A stretch of DNA of 59,552 nucleotides from Prevotella sp. (GTDB lineage: Bacteria > Bacteroidota > Bacteroidia > Bacteroidales > Bacteroidaceae): the NCBI GenBank assembly GCA_022773825.1, contig JALFOF010000074.1, forward strand, positions 1 to 59,552. Direction: 5' to 3'. This document shows positions 42,281 through 50,474 of this stretch, piece after piece. Below the pieces are notes generated by a model. The model did not search any database. It saw only the letters and a program-made list of their open reading frames with translations, and was not told the DNA's origin. Made by a program: the position numbers and the translations under genes. How positions within the stretch are numbered: position 1 is the first letter of the stretch; every line of letters begins with the position of its first letter.

Positions 42281-45200
42281 ATGTTGCCAGACGATTACTC
42301 ATACATCCCGGAAAGTGCGGACGACTTTTTCGCCGCGCTCATGGCGGCTATGCGCCTTGTGCCCGACTACGTCAGGGTGTATGGCACGTTCGACCGCGTC
42401 TTCCGTCAGTGTATAGACCAAAGCACCGAGAGTGTGGGGGCATGCCTGTGCGGTGCCTTTGCCAAGACGGACTACCTGCTGAAGGAGCACGGGGCGGACG
42501 CTATGCTGGCGCGCGAGGTTAACGGCACGCGCGCAAGGTTGCGCAAACGCGGTGGCATGACGCGGGAGGAACTGGGCATCTACTGCGCCAAGGACCTGCG
42601 AAGCCTGTGCCGCTTCATCGCCATAATCTACGGAGCGGACATCCCGCCACAGCTCGTGGCGATGTTTCCGGAAGAGCGTATGGCGGAGAGGCATCGTGAG
42701 TTGGTGGGCGACAGTGTCAGGATGATTGTTACCCGATTGGACGGCGACTACGTTTACGGTCATGCAGAGGACTGGCATGATGGGGAGAACGTGAGGGTGT
42801 GCTACACACGTAACAAGGTTTACGACTTCGACTGGACGTACCTCGCCGACTTGATAGGCGAGGGGACACAGCTGAACCTCGTAAGGCCGAGGATGGAGGA
42901 CGGTGTGCTCTATCCAGAGCTTATCATCGTGGAGCCAGACTACCTCGTCGATATATCGGCGGTGGCGCGGTGCTTCACCAACTATGCAGAGTCGCCGTTG
43001 GTGAACCTTCTCAACCGTCTGCAACCGCAGCAGGGCAGCGAGGCCATTGTGATGGGTAACTTCGCTGGGCAGATGCTGGACGAGGCGGTAAAACAACCGA
43101 AGGCGTATGCCGACAGCGTGAAGGACTTCTTCGCTGCCAATGCCGTGAACCTGCTGACGGCGGGTGTGGGGCCAAACTTCCACGACGAGGCGCGAAGGCA
43201 GCGCCAGAACATAGCCAACGCCATGGGGTGCGACCTCCCTGCCGCCGTGACGCGCTTCAATTCAAGGGAGGGAATGGTGGAACCGTCGTTCTTCTCAGAG
43301 ATGCTCGGACTGCAAGGGCGCATGGATTACCTGCAATTAGACTTCAGAGTGTTGCTGGAACAGAAGTCGGGCAAGGGCGATTTCCCCTGCGGTGACTTCT
43401 CCGTGCCGCGCTACAAGGAGGAGCATTACGTGCAACTGTTGCTCTATATGCTTCTGATAAGGTACAACTACCGTGGCATCTACGAACAGAACAATAGGGA
43501 ACTGCACGCTTTCCTGCTCTATTCCAAGTACCGCAGCAGCCTGCTCGGACTGGGTTTCGCACCCGAGCTCGTGTTCAGGGCAATGAAGCTGCGCAACGGA
43601 CTGGCGGCTCAAGAGCTGCGTATGGCACAGGAGGGAGCGTACAAACAGGTGCTCGGCGCACTGACACCAGAGGCGATGAACCTGAAAAACGTGACCAATG
43701 CGCTATGGAAACGTTACCAATACATCCAAATCGCCGAACTGCTCGCACCAATACACGCCGCCTCCGAACTGGAAAGGGAGTATTATTACCGTTTCCTCAC
43801 GTTCATATCCAACGAGCATCTGCTGTCGAAACTGGGCAACAAGACAAAGGAGAGCTCGGGCTTCGCCGCCACGTGGCACGACTCTTTGGAGGTGAAGCGG
43901 CAGGCAGGCAACATCTACGACAACCTCACCCTCGTGTCACCCGATGGCGACAGCAAGGGGATGATAGAGCGGGTGAGGCTGGAGTTCAGCGAGAACGTGG
44001 ATAATGACATGGCCAATTTCCGCGTGGGCGACATCGTGATACTATACCCTTACGCCCCGGGCAGCGAGCCTGACGCACGGCGGACGATGGTTTTCCGTTG
44101 CACGATAGAGGACATACAGACAGACACCGTGACCCTTGTGCTCCGTGCGGCGCAGTCAGACGGGAGGGTGTTCCTATGGTATAGCGGCATGAAGTGGGCG
44201 ATGGAACACGACTTTATGGAGGCTTCTTACAGTTCACTGTATAGGGGTATGCACTCATTCCTGTCCGCTCCGAAGCGGCGCAGAGACATTATACTGCTGC
44301 AAAGAAGGGCTGAGGTGGACGTGACGCGGGAGCTGAAAGGCGACTATGGCACGTTTAACGAACTGGCACTGCGAGTGAAAAGGGCGAAAGACCTGTTCCT
44401 TATAATAGGTCCTCCAGGCACTGGCAAGACCTCATTCGGCATGCTTAACACCGTAAAGGAAGAACTGTTGGAACGGGACTCGTCAGTGTTGCTGCTGTCA
44501 TACACCAACCGTGCCGTTGACGAGATATGCAGCAAACTGCACAAAGAGGGCATAGACTTCATAAGAGTGGGAAGCACTCTGAACTGCGCGGCGGAGTATC
44601 GCGGCTACCTTCTCGCGGAAAGGGCACGGCGATGTGCCAACCTTGCGGAGCTGAGGACTATGCTGGAAACGGCGAGAGTCTATGTCGGTACCACGACGGC
44701 GTTCACCTCAAACATAGCGTTGCTGAAGATACGCCAGTTCAGTCTCGCCGTGATTGATGAGGCATCGCAGATACTTGAACCCCATCTTATAGGGCTGTTG
44801 AGCGCGTGTGAGGGCGAGGTGCCGGCAATAAGGAAGATTGTTATGATAGGCGACCATAAGCAGTTACCCGCCGTTGTGCAGCAGACACAGGCGCAATCAG
44901 CGGTGCGCGAGACGGTGCTAAGGGACATATTGCTCACCGATTGCCGCCTGTCGCTGTTCGAAAGACTGCTGAAACGCTACCGAGACGATGAGCAAGTGAC
45001 ATATATGCTCTGCCGTCAAGGGCGCATGCATCACGACATTGCCCGCTTCCCCAATGAGCTTTTCTACAACAATAAGCTCGCGGAAGTGCCCTTGCCACAT
45101 CAAATTGCCGACTTGCCGCATAGCAAACCAGAGGGTGAAGGCATAGAGAACGTACTGCTGACGCGCCGTTTCGCCTTCGTGGCGACACCGCCGCCAGAGG

Positions 45201-45676
45201 ATGGAACACCAGACAAAGTGAACCCAGTGGAGGCGGATTTGATTGCCGCCACTGTGCGGAAGATATACGAAATCGAGGGAAAAGACTTCGATGTGGCAGA
45301 GACGGTGGGCGTCATCGTACCCTATCGCAACCAGATAGCTACCATACGCAACGCCATTGACACCTTTGGCATACCAGAATTGCACCGTATCACCATCGAT
45401 ACCGTGGAACGATACCAAGGCAGTCAGCGTAAATACATAATCTATGGCTTCACCATATCGAAGTATTATCAGCTGAAATTCCTTGCCGACAATGTGTTCG
45501 TGGATTATGATGGCAGCGTGATAGACCGCAAACTCAACGTGGCAATGACGCGAGCAGAGGAACATCTCGTCATATTCGGCAACCCCTCGTTGCTCGCCCG
45601 CAACCATATCTTCTCGCGCCTCATGGCGTTCGCGAAGGAACATGAGAGCTATTACGACGCGGCGGGATGGCGGTGA
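42281..45676 (+). CDS. Dna2-like protein: RecB-type nuclease plus superfamily 1 helicase
   Basis: 1131 residues. Residues about 330-395 carry a RecB-family PD-(D/E)XK nuclease site: GRMDYLQ (D349), LLEQKSG (E360, K362) and QLLLY (Q385, Y389). No flanking four-cysteine iron-sulfur set, as in Dna2 or AddB, is obvious. The C-terminal half is a Dna2/UPF1-type helicase: Walker A GPPGTGKTS (about 710), VIDEASQILEP (about 825), GDHKQLPAVV (about 860) and VAMTRAEEHLVIFG near 1089. The first 300 residues match nothing I know. Probably a DNA-end-processing repair protein; a defence role is possible. It follows ndk, a repeat array and a palindrome. Confidence 0.82.
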   Translation: MLPDDYSYIPESADDFFAALMAAMRLVPDYVRVYGTFDRVFRQCIDQSTESVGACLCGAFAKTDYLLKEHGADAMLAREVNGTRARLRKRGGMTREELGIYCAKDLRSLCRFIAIIYGADIPPQLVAMFPEERMAERHRELVGDSVRMIVTRLDGDYVYGHAEDWHDGENVRVCYTRNKVYDFDWTYLADLIGEGTQLNLVRPRMEDGVLYPELIIVEPDYLVDISAVARCFTNYAESPLVNLLNRLQPQQGSEAIVMGNFAGQMLDEAVKQPKAYADSVKDFFAANAVNLLTAGVGPNFHDEARRQRQNIANAMGCDLPAAVTRFNSREGMVEPSFFSEMLGLQGRMDYLQLDFRVLLEQKSGKGDFPCGDFSVPRYKEEHYVQLLLYMLLIRYNYRGIYEQNNRELHAFLLYSKYRSSLLGLGFAPELVFRAMKLRNGLAAQELRMAQEGAYKQVLGALTPEAMNLKNVTNALWKRYQYIQIAELLAPIHAASELEREYYYRFLTFISNEHLLSKLGNKTKESSGFAATWHDSLEVKRQAGNIYDNLTLVSPDGDSKGMIERVRLEFSENVDNDMANFRVGDIVILYPYAPGSEPDARRTMVFRCTIEDIQTDTVTLVLRAAQSDGRVFLWYSGMKWAMEHDFMEASYSSLYRGMHSFLSAPKRRRDIILLQRRAEVDVTRELKGDYGTFNELALRVKRAKDLFLIIGPPGTGKTSFGMLNTVKEELLERDSSVLLLSYTNRAVDEICSKLHKEGIDFIRVGSTLNCAAEYRGYLLAERARRCANLAELRTMLETARVYVGTTTAFTSNIALLKIRQFSLAVIDEASQILEPHLIGLLSACEGEVPAIRKIVMIGDHKQLPAVVQQTQAQSAVRETVLRDILLTDCRLSLFERLLKRYRDDEQVTYMLCRQGRMHHDIARFPNELFYNNKLAEVPLPHQIADLPHSKPEGEGIENVLLTRRFAFVATPPPEDGTPDKVNPVEADLIAATVRKIYEIEGKDFDVAETVGVIVPYRNQIATIRNAIDTFGIPELHRITIDTVERYQGSQRKYIIYGFTISKYYQLKFLADNVFVDYDGSVIDRKLNVAMTRAEEHLVIFGNPSLLARNHIFSRLMAFAKEHESYYDAAGWR

Positions 45677-45704
45677 AATCGTGATATGCACCGTATAAAC
45701 GCAG

Positions 45705-45750
45705 TACAGGCAACAGCTTCTTGCTCAAAAGCAAGGACCTGTTGCCTGTA
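45705..45750. terminator. Bidirectional terminator between helicase and metY
   Basis: Perfect 12-bp outer stem TACAGGCAACAG / CTGTTGCCTGTA with an inner CTTGCT / AGCAAG stem; TTGTTATGTT follows on the plus side. It lies between two converging genes. Confidence 0.8.
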
Positions 45751-45773
45751 TTGTTATGTTATCCTGTCTTTTT

Positions 45774-47063
45774 CTATATCTGTGCGAAGGCCTGTTCAAG
45801 GTCGTCGATGATGTCATCAATATGCTCTACGCCGATAGAAAGGCGCACGGTGGACGGTGTTATGTGCTGCTGTGCCAGCTCTTCTGGGCTCATTTGTGAG
45901 TGCGTCGTGGTGTAAGGGTGTATCACAAGCGACTTCACGTCGGCCACATTAGCAAGCAATGAGAATATTTTCAGGCTGTCAATGAACTTCCAAGCCGCCT
46001 CTTCGCCGCCTTTTATCTCAAAGGTGAAGATGGAACCAGCTCCCTTCGGGAAGTATTTCTGGTAGAGTTCGTGGTCTGGGTGCGTAGGCAATGAGGGGTG
46101 GTTTACCTTCGCTACTTTCGGGTTCTTTGCCAGATAGTCCACCACTTTCAGCGCGTTCTCCACGTGACGCTCTATCCTCAGCGGCAGTGACTCTGTGCCC
46201 TGAAGCAGTATCCACGCGTTGAATGGGGAGATAGTGGCACCTGTATCGCGGAGGATGACGGCGCGAATGCGTGTCACAAACGCCGCGGCACCAGCCACAT
46301 CGGCAAATATCGCACCGTGATATGATGGGTCTGGCTTAGCGATGGTTGGGTATTTGTCGGCATTCGCTTTCCAATCGAACTTTCCTCCGTCAACGATTAC
46401 GCCGCCAAGCGATGAACCGTGGCCGCCAATGAACTTTGTTGCTGAGTGTACCACGATGTCCGCGCCGTGCTCCAGCGGACGGATAACGATAGGACCGAAG
46501 GTGTTATCGACGATGAAGACGATGTTATGGCGGTGCGCCACCTCTGCGACAGCGTCAAGGTTGGTAACGTCTGAGTTGGGGTTGCCAAATGTTTCCGCGT
46601 ATATCACCTTGGTATTGGGCTGTATAGCCTTCTCCAGCGCATCGAGGTCGTTGACGTTTACTATGGTGTTCGTCACGCCCTGATTTGCCAATGTGTGTGT
46701 GATGAGGTTGAAACTGCCACCGTACAGGTTGTCTGCCGCTACGATATGGTCTCCTGCAAGCACTATGTTTTGCAGTGCGTAAGTAATGGCTGCCGCGCCA
46801 CTTGCTACTGCTAATCCTGCCACACCGCCCTCAAGGGCTGCTATGCGGTCTTCAAACACGCCCTGGGTGCTGTTTGTCAGTCGTCCGTAGATGTTGCCTG
46901 CATCGCGTAATCCGAAACGGTCTGCCGCGTGTTGTGAGTTGCGGAATACGTAGGAAGTGGTCTGATATATAGGTACTGCGCGAGCATCTGTTGCGGAATC
47001 TGGCTGTTCCTGCCCTACATGGAGGGCGAGTGTCTCAATGTGTAAATTCTTCTTTGTACTCAT
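45774..47063 (-). CDS. metY: O-acetylhomoserine sulfhydrylase
   Basis: 429 residues, the length of O-acetylhomoserine (thiol)-lyases, longer than cystathionine gamma-synthase. PLP enzyme making homocysteine directly from O-acetylhomoserine and sulfide. Marks are [31 protein letters not shown] near the N-terminus, [10 protein letters not shown] (about 67), the PLP lysine K210 in [11 protein letters not shown] and the C-terminal [20 protein letters not shown]. It has its own promoter and no recognisable SAM riboswitch, as its leader is only about 35 nt. It may cooperate with the MalY/PatB protein in sulfur amino-acid metabolism, by inference only. Confidence 0.94.
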   Translation of the reverse strand: MSTKKNLHIETLALHVGQEQPDSATDARAVPIYQTTSYVFRNSQHAADRFGLRDAGNIYGRLTNSTQGVFEDRIAALEGGVAGLAVASGAAAITYALQNIVLAGDHIVAADNLYGGSFNLITHTLANQGVTNTIVNVNDLDALEKAIQPNTKVIYAETFGNPNSDVTNLDAVAEVAHRHNIVFIVDNTFGPIVIRPLEHGADIVVHSATKFIGGHGSSLGGVIVDGGKFDWKANADKYPTIAKPDPSYHGAIFADVAGAAAFVTRIRAVILRDTGATISPFNAWILLQGTESLPLRIERHVENALKVVDYLAKNPKVAKVNHPSLPTHPDHELYQKYFPKGAGSIFTFEIKGGEEAAWKFIDSLKIFSLLANVADVKSLVIHPYTTTHSQMSPEELAQQHITPSTVRLSIGVEHIDDIIDDLEQAFAQI

Positions 47064-47102
47064 AGGTCTTATATTTTTTAGTTTGTTGTTATATTTCTGA
47101 GT

Positions 47103-47135
47103 GCAAAGTTACTGCCTTTTTATTAATTGACCAAT
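47103..47135 (-). promoter_or_regulatory. Promoter of metY
   Basis: Minus strand: ATTG (47132-47135), 20 bp, TAACTTTGC (47103-47111), starting 3 bp after the end of the PL26 gene, with no terminator between. Confidence 0.8.
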
Positions 47136-47137
47136 AC

Positions 47138-50100
47138 CTAACGTATGTTATATTGCATACCATGACATTGTTGTTCCATCACTTCTTGCATGAAAATGGC
47201 ATCGAGAGTGAAGGTCGCGGCATCATTGGTGAAGAGTATGGGGGACTGCAATCGCAGGTCTTTTTTTGCGTTTTCGTAATACTGTCGCTTGCCCGTCATC
47301 CAGTAGGCGTATGCTTGCAGGCGCGGTATGCGGAAGCGGTTGTTGCTTATGGTGAGGGCTTTACTCTTATAGTCCATGGCGTGTTGCAGCCATGCCTTGC
47401 TCCATTCAGGTGTTGATATGGATAGCATCATCTCGTTCATCATTTCAAATCCGCCCATTATGCCTAACAGGTGGTTGGTGTTTTGCACGGTGCTGTCGCC
47501 TTCCCACGATACTATTCCCGTGGCAGGGTCGTAGCCTAACGCCTTGGGACCGCTGAAGAGACCATGGGGTAGGGCAGCGATGCTGTTCATGCCAGTGAGT
47601 ATCTTGTCGCGGTATTTTATGTTCCCAGTGCGTTCCCACTCCGTGAACCAGTTGCCGGCATACGCCATCCAGTCTGGTCCCACACGCAGACGAGCCGGCG
47701 CTGTGCATGGGTATCTGTCGGAACGTGGCTGCGCAAGGCGCATGGGGTCGAGGCTATAGAGTAGTTGGTCGGCATCCCTCACCTCGTGCATTATGTCGCC
47801 CATGCGCTCATCCGCGGTGAGGTAGTACAGGAACCTGTTCCAGAAAGCCTGCGATATGCGTGCCTCTTTCGCTCCGCACCCCCAGTGAAGCACGTTGTGG
47901 CGCGTGCCCAGTCCGGCATGGGGACCGTGGTGGTAGCAGTCCACCTCAGCGTTATGGCGGCTCATTGCCACCGCCATGCGCCATGCTTCGCTATCGCCTG
48001 TGCGCAGGAACTCATACCACAGCATGGCTGGTGAAGCCAGCTCTGTGTTGTCCCACGCATATCCTCCCACGTCGTAACGCCACTCTTTGCGCGACGTGTC
48101 GTAAGAGTGCATCACGTCGCCGTAGTTGAAAAACCCGTACCAAGCGTGCTCCTCCTGCTGCCGGGCGTAGAAGTTCTTTATATTATATAATAAGGTGTCG
48201 AGTGCCGTCCCTTTGTCGAGGCTCCATATACCGAAAGCCCTCTTGGAGTGCAGGTAATGTGGTGATGGCACATACTGCGTGTGGCAGGCCAGTGAAGGCA
48301 ATGCCGTCTTCATGGCGTCTATGCCCTCTGCCGCCACGGTGATATAGGCTGTGGAGGTGCGTGCTATGCCGTATGCGGTGCTCATGCCCGGCTGCACGTC
48401 CTCGTATGCGGCATCCAGTCCGTGGGGAATGGTGTCGTAATGGTTGAACAGCATCGCCTCCGCCTCGGGGCTCCATAGGTGCAGGCTCACCACCGCCTTG
48501 TCGCTGCGTGCCCTGTCCACCTGTAATGTGGAGGGATAGGACTGCCAGAAGTCCTCAAGATGGAAGGCCGCGCTGCGTCCCTTGTCGCCCACTGCCACCA
48601 CTCCCGGTGCCCTTCGCCCCTCGATGGTGCCTATCCACGGCGACTGCCCCGTGGCTCTCTTTCTTATGGAGAAACCGTTTGGCGACAGCTGCGACAACCT
48701 AAAGCCGTCCCATGCCGCTATCTGCGCCACTATGTCGCGGCTCTTCTCGTCCGCCGGCGTGCCGTCGCTGCCGAGGTGTATGGGTCGGCGTGCCAAGAGA
48801 GGCTTTACGTCCATCCCCTGCACCCGTGTGGAGTCCATGAGGAACAGCACCCTCCTGTCGTAGTCGGCACCCTCCATCGGTACTTCAAAACGCAGCGACA
48901 GCGAGCGCAGTCCGTCAGCGTTTGTCGTGGAGTCGATGAACGCCGTGTGCACCACCTTTATCTCATTGCTCCCCTTGTAGGTATAGAGACGCACGCAGAA
49001 GTTGTCGCCTTCCGCCCGCCAACAGTCTCTCACGCTGCCTTTCCGCTCCCTTTCCATCCTCTTTACGGGCAGTTTCTTGCTGTTCTGCTCCACCCAACCA
49101 CGTCCCATCACGGTCTTCTTACCGATGCTGATGCTGTCGAACAGCATACCGCTGGTGGACGTATGCAGCACCACATCCTCGCTCTTTTCCTCTCTCCCCG
49201 TTTGCTTCTTTGTCGTTTTTCCGTCTTTCCTCACGCTTAATGTGCCGTCTCCCTTTGGCACGACGGTTGCCACTGCTTTCCATTTCACCGAGCCGTCGGG
49301 CCACGATGCCAATGTCCATTGGTCGGCAGGCAGCACTTTATCGCCACAGCTCACCGTGAGTCCGGCATCGGCAGGCAGCTCTCCTTTGGCGAAAGGTACG
49401 CCGAAGGTGGCGGGAGAGGTTGTCTCACGGCAATCCCTCTGCGCCCCTCTGCCAATCCCAGAGTGGAGGGGCAACAGCTCCACCATATTCTGTTTGCCAT
49501 CCCTCACGGTGGAGGTGACGGGTGACTCACTATACCTGAATCCCCTTAGCTGTGCGTGCGCCAGTGTTGTTCTGAAGCCGAAAAAGCCCTCGGTTAGCGG
49601 TTCGGGGTCGACGAAGTCCACGAGGCACTCGCCGTCTATGATAAAGCGCACACGCCCGTCAGTTACCTCTAACCTCACCTTGTACCAGTGGTCGCCGCGC
49701 AACAGGTGACTGCTGTCGGTGTATTCGCGCAGTATGGCAGGGCGGAAGCGTGCGTCCGTCACGCCGCGTGCATCGCCATTGTATCGGCGGAAGCGTGTGG
49801 TACTGTTGTGGTTGCCGCCGTAGCCCACGTAATACAGCCTCATGGTGTAGGAGTTTATGAACTTACCGCCGCGCTTCTTGGCATTTACGAACACATCCTT
49901 CGCTTCGGGGTCGCTCGCCATCCAGAAGCAGTTAAGGTCGGAGATGCGCCCGTCGCCCACTATCCGCGCCTCGTATTCTATCGTCACATTGCCCCTCATC
50001 AGGCTTTTGTTCCATAGCGTCAGGCCGCCCGGAGCGTGTATGTCCGCCACGGAGTCTTTGCCCCATGTCACGGATCCCTCGCCCTCCGCTTCCACGAGCC

Positions 50101-50221
50101 ATTGCCCTGCCAGTGATTTGCCTGTATTGTTTGTCTTGCGTGCGGCATTGGCGGTGGTTGTTGAGGTTGCTAATAGCAGTAGGGATGTTATCAGACTGGT
50201 AAGTATGTGCTTTGGTGTCAT
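47138..50221 (-). CDS. Exo-rhamnogalacturonan lyase-like protein (PL26/YetA-type) with N-terminal lectin-like domain
   Basis: 1027 residues from the ATG at 50221, which directly begins a signal peptide (MTPKHILTSLITSLLLLATSTTTANA). An open extension to 50338 reads through A/C-rich repeat and is rejected. Residues about 40-225 form a jelly-roll (WLVEAEGEGSVTWGKDSVADIHAPGGLTLW...WYKVRLEVTDGRVRFIIDGECLVDF), as in DUF6250-type domains. The remainder matches the PcRGLX/YetA group: a strand-rich part, then an (alpha/alpha) catalytic part with GYAWDNTELASPAMLWYEFLRTGD, HHGPHAGLGTRHNVLHWGCGAKEARISQAFWNRFLYYLT. Such lyases cut rhamnogalacturonan I from chain ends. It is second in the minus-strand pectin operon. 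Confidence 0.82.
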   Translation of the reverse strand: MTPKHILTSLITSLLLLATSTTTANAARKTNNTGKSLAGQWLVEAEGEGSVTWGKDSVADIHAPGGLTLWNKSLMRGNVTIEYEARIVGDGRISDLNCFWMASDPEAKDVFVNAKKRGGKFINSYTMRLYYVGYGGNHNSTTRFRRYNGDARGVTDARFRPAILREYTDSSHLLRGDHWYKVRLEVTDGRVRFIIDGECLVDFVDPEPLTEGFFGFRTTLAHAQLRGFRYSESPVTSTVRDGKQNMVELLPLHSGIGRGAQRDCRETTSPATFGVPFAKGELPADAGLTVSCGDKVLPADQWTLASWPDGSVKWKAVATVVPKGDGTLSVRKDGKTTKKQTGREEKSEDVVLHTSTSGMLFDSISIGKKTVMGRGWVEQNSKKLPVKRMERERKGSVRDCWRAEGDNFCVRLYTYKGSNEIKVVHTAFIDSTTNADGLRSLSLRFEVPMEGADYDRRVLFLMDSTRVQGMDVKPLLARRPIHLGSDGTPADEKSRDIVAQIAAWDGFRLSQLSPNGFSIRKRATGQSPWIGTIEGRRAPGVVAVGDKGRSAAFHLEDFWQSYPSTLQVDRARSDKAVVSLHLWSPEAEAMLFNHYDTIPHGLDAAYEDVQPGMSTAYGIARTSTAYITVAAEGIDAMKTALPSLACHTQYVPSPHYLHSKRAFGIWSLDKGTALDTLLYNIKNFYARQQEEHAWYGFFNYGDVMHSYDTSRKEWRYDVGGYAWDNTELASPAMLWYEFLRTGDSEAWRMAVAMSRHNAEVDCYHHGPHAGLGTRHNVLHWGCGAKEARISQAFWNRFLYYLTADERMGDIMHEVRDADQLLYSLDPMRLAQPRSDRYPCTAPARLRVGPDWMAYAGNWFTEWERTGNIKYRDKILTGMNSIAALPHGLFSGPKALGYDPATGIVSWEGDSTVQNTNHLLGIMGGFEMMNEMMLSISTPEWSKAWLQHAMDYKSKALTISNNRFRIPRLQAYAYWMTGKRQYYENAKKDLRLQSPILFTNDAATFTLDAIFMQEVMEQQCHGMQYNIR

Positions 50222-50280
50222 TGGTGGTTGGTGGTTGTTTAGTGGTTTGGTTGTTTTGTTTTTTAGTTGTTTGGTTGATG
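50222..50280 (-). repeat. A/C-rich half leader of the PL26 gene
   Basis: Minus strand: CAACCAAACAACTAAAAAAC-type words running to the ATG, the same as the A/C arms before hisD and trxB. There is no matching G/T arm; instead the palindrome 50286-50305 and an A/C-rich stretch (to about 50334) precede it. Confidence 0.8.
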
Positions 50281-50285
50281 GGGTA

Positions 50286-50305
50286 TCACGGGCTGATGCC
50301 CGTGA
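50286..50305 (-). other. Conserved palindrome upstream of the PL26 gene
   Basis: Minus strand TCACGGGC-ATCA-GCCCGTGA, a perfect 8-bp stem with a 4-nt loop, 65 bp before the ATG, with the same TGTG and CCCCATC flanks as the copy at 42209-42228. Confidence 0.75.
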
Positions 50306-50334
50306 CACATGGGTGGTTGGTTTGTGGTGTGGTT

Positions 50335-50463
50335 GCAATCGCTATGCTTTCACAATGTAATCGCTATGCTTTTACAATGTAATTGCTATGCTTTTACAAT
50401 GTAATCGCTATGCTTTTACAATGTAATCGCTATGCTTTCACAATGCAATCGCTATGCTTTTGT
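50335..50463. repeat. 22-bp-register palindromic repeat array, 6 direct units
   Basis: Units at 50335, 50357, 50379, 50401, 50423 and 50445, all of the GTAATCGCTATGCTTTTAC type on the plus strand. It is the longest array, starting 12 bp after the stop of the upstream (minus-strand) hydrolase gene. Confidence 0.9.
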
Positions 50464-50474
50464 ATATAGGGCGT

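Noticed and set aside
47064..47102. SAM riboswitch before metY
   Set aside because: The leader between the -7 box and the ATG is only about 35 nt and shows no riboswitch-like stem set.
50222..50338. N-terminal extension of the PL26 protein
   Set aside because: It would place 39 repeat-encoded residues in front of an excellent signal peptide that begins at 50221.
50335..50463. CRISPR-like array (regular short repeats)
   Set aside because: Period is 22 bp with only 3 bp between 19-bp units, so there is no room for spacers, units invert freely, and no cas gene is present.
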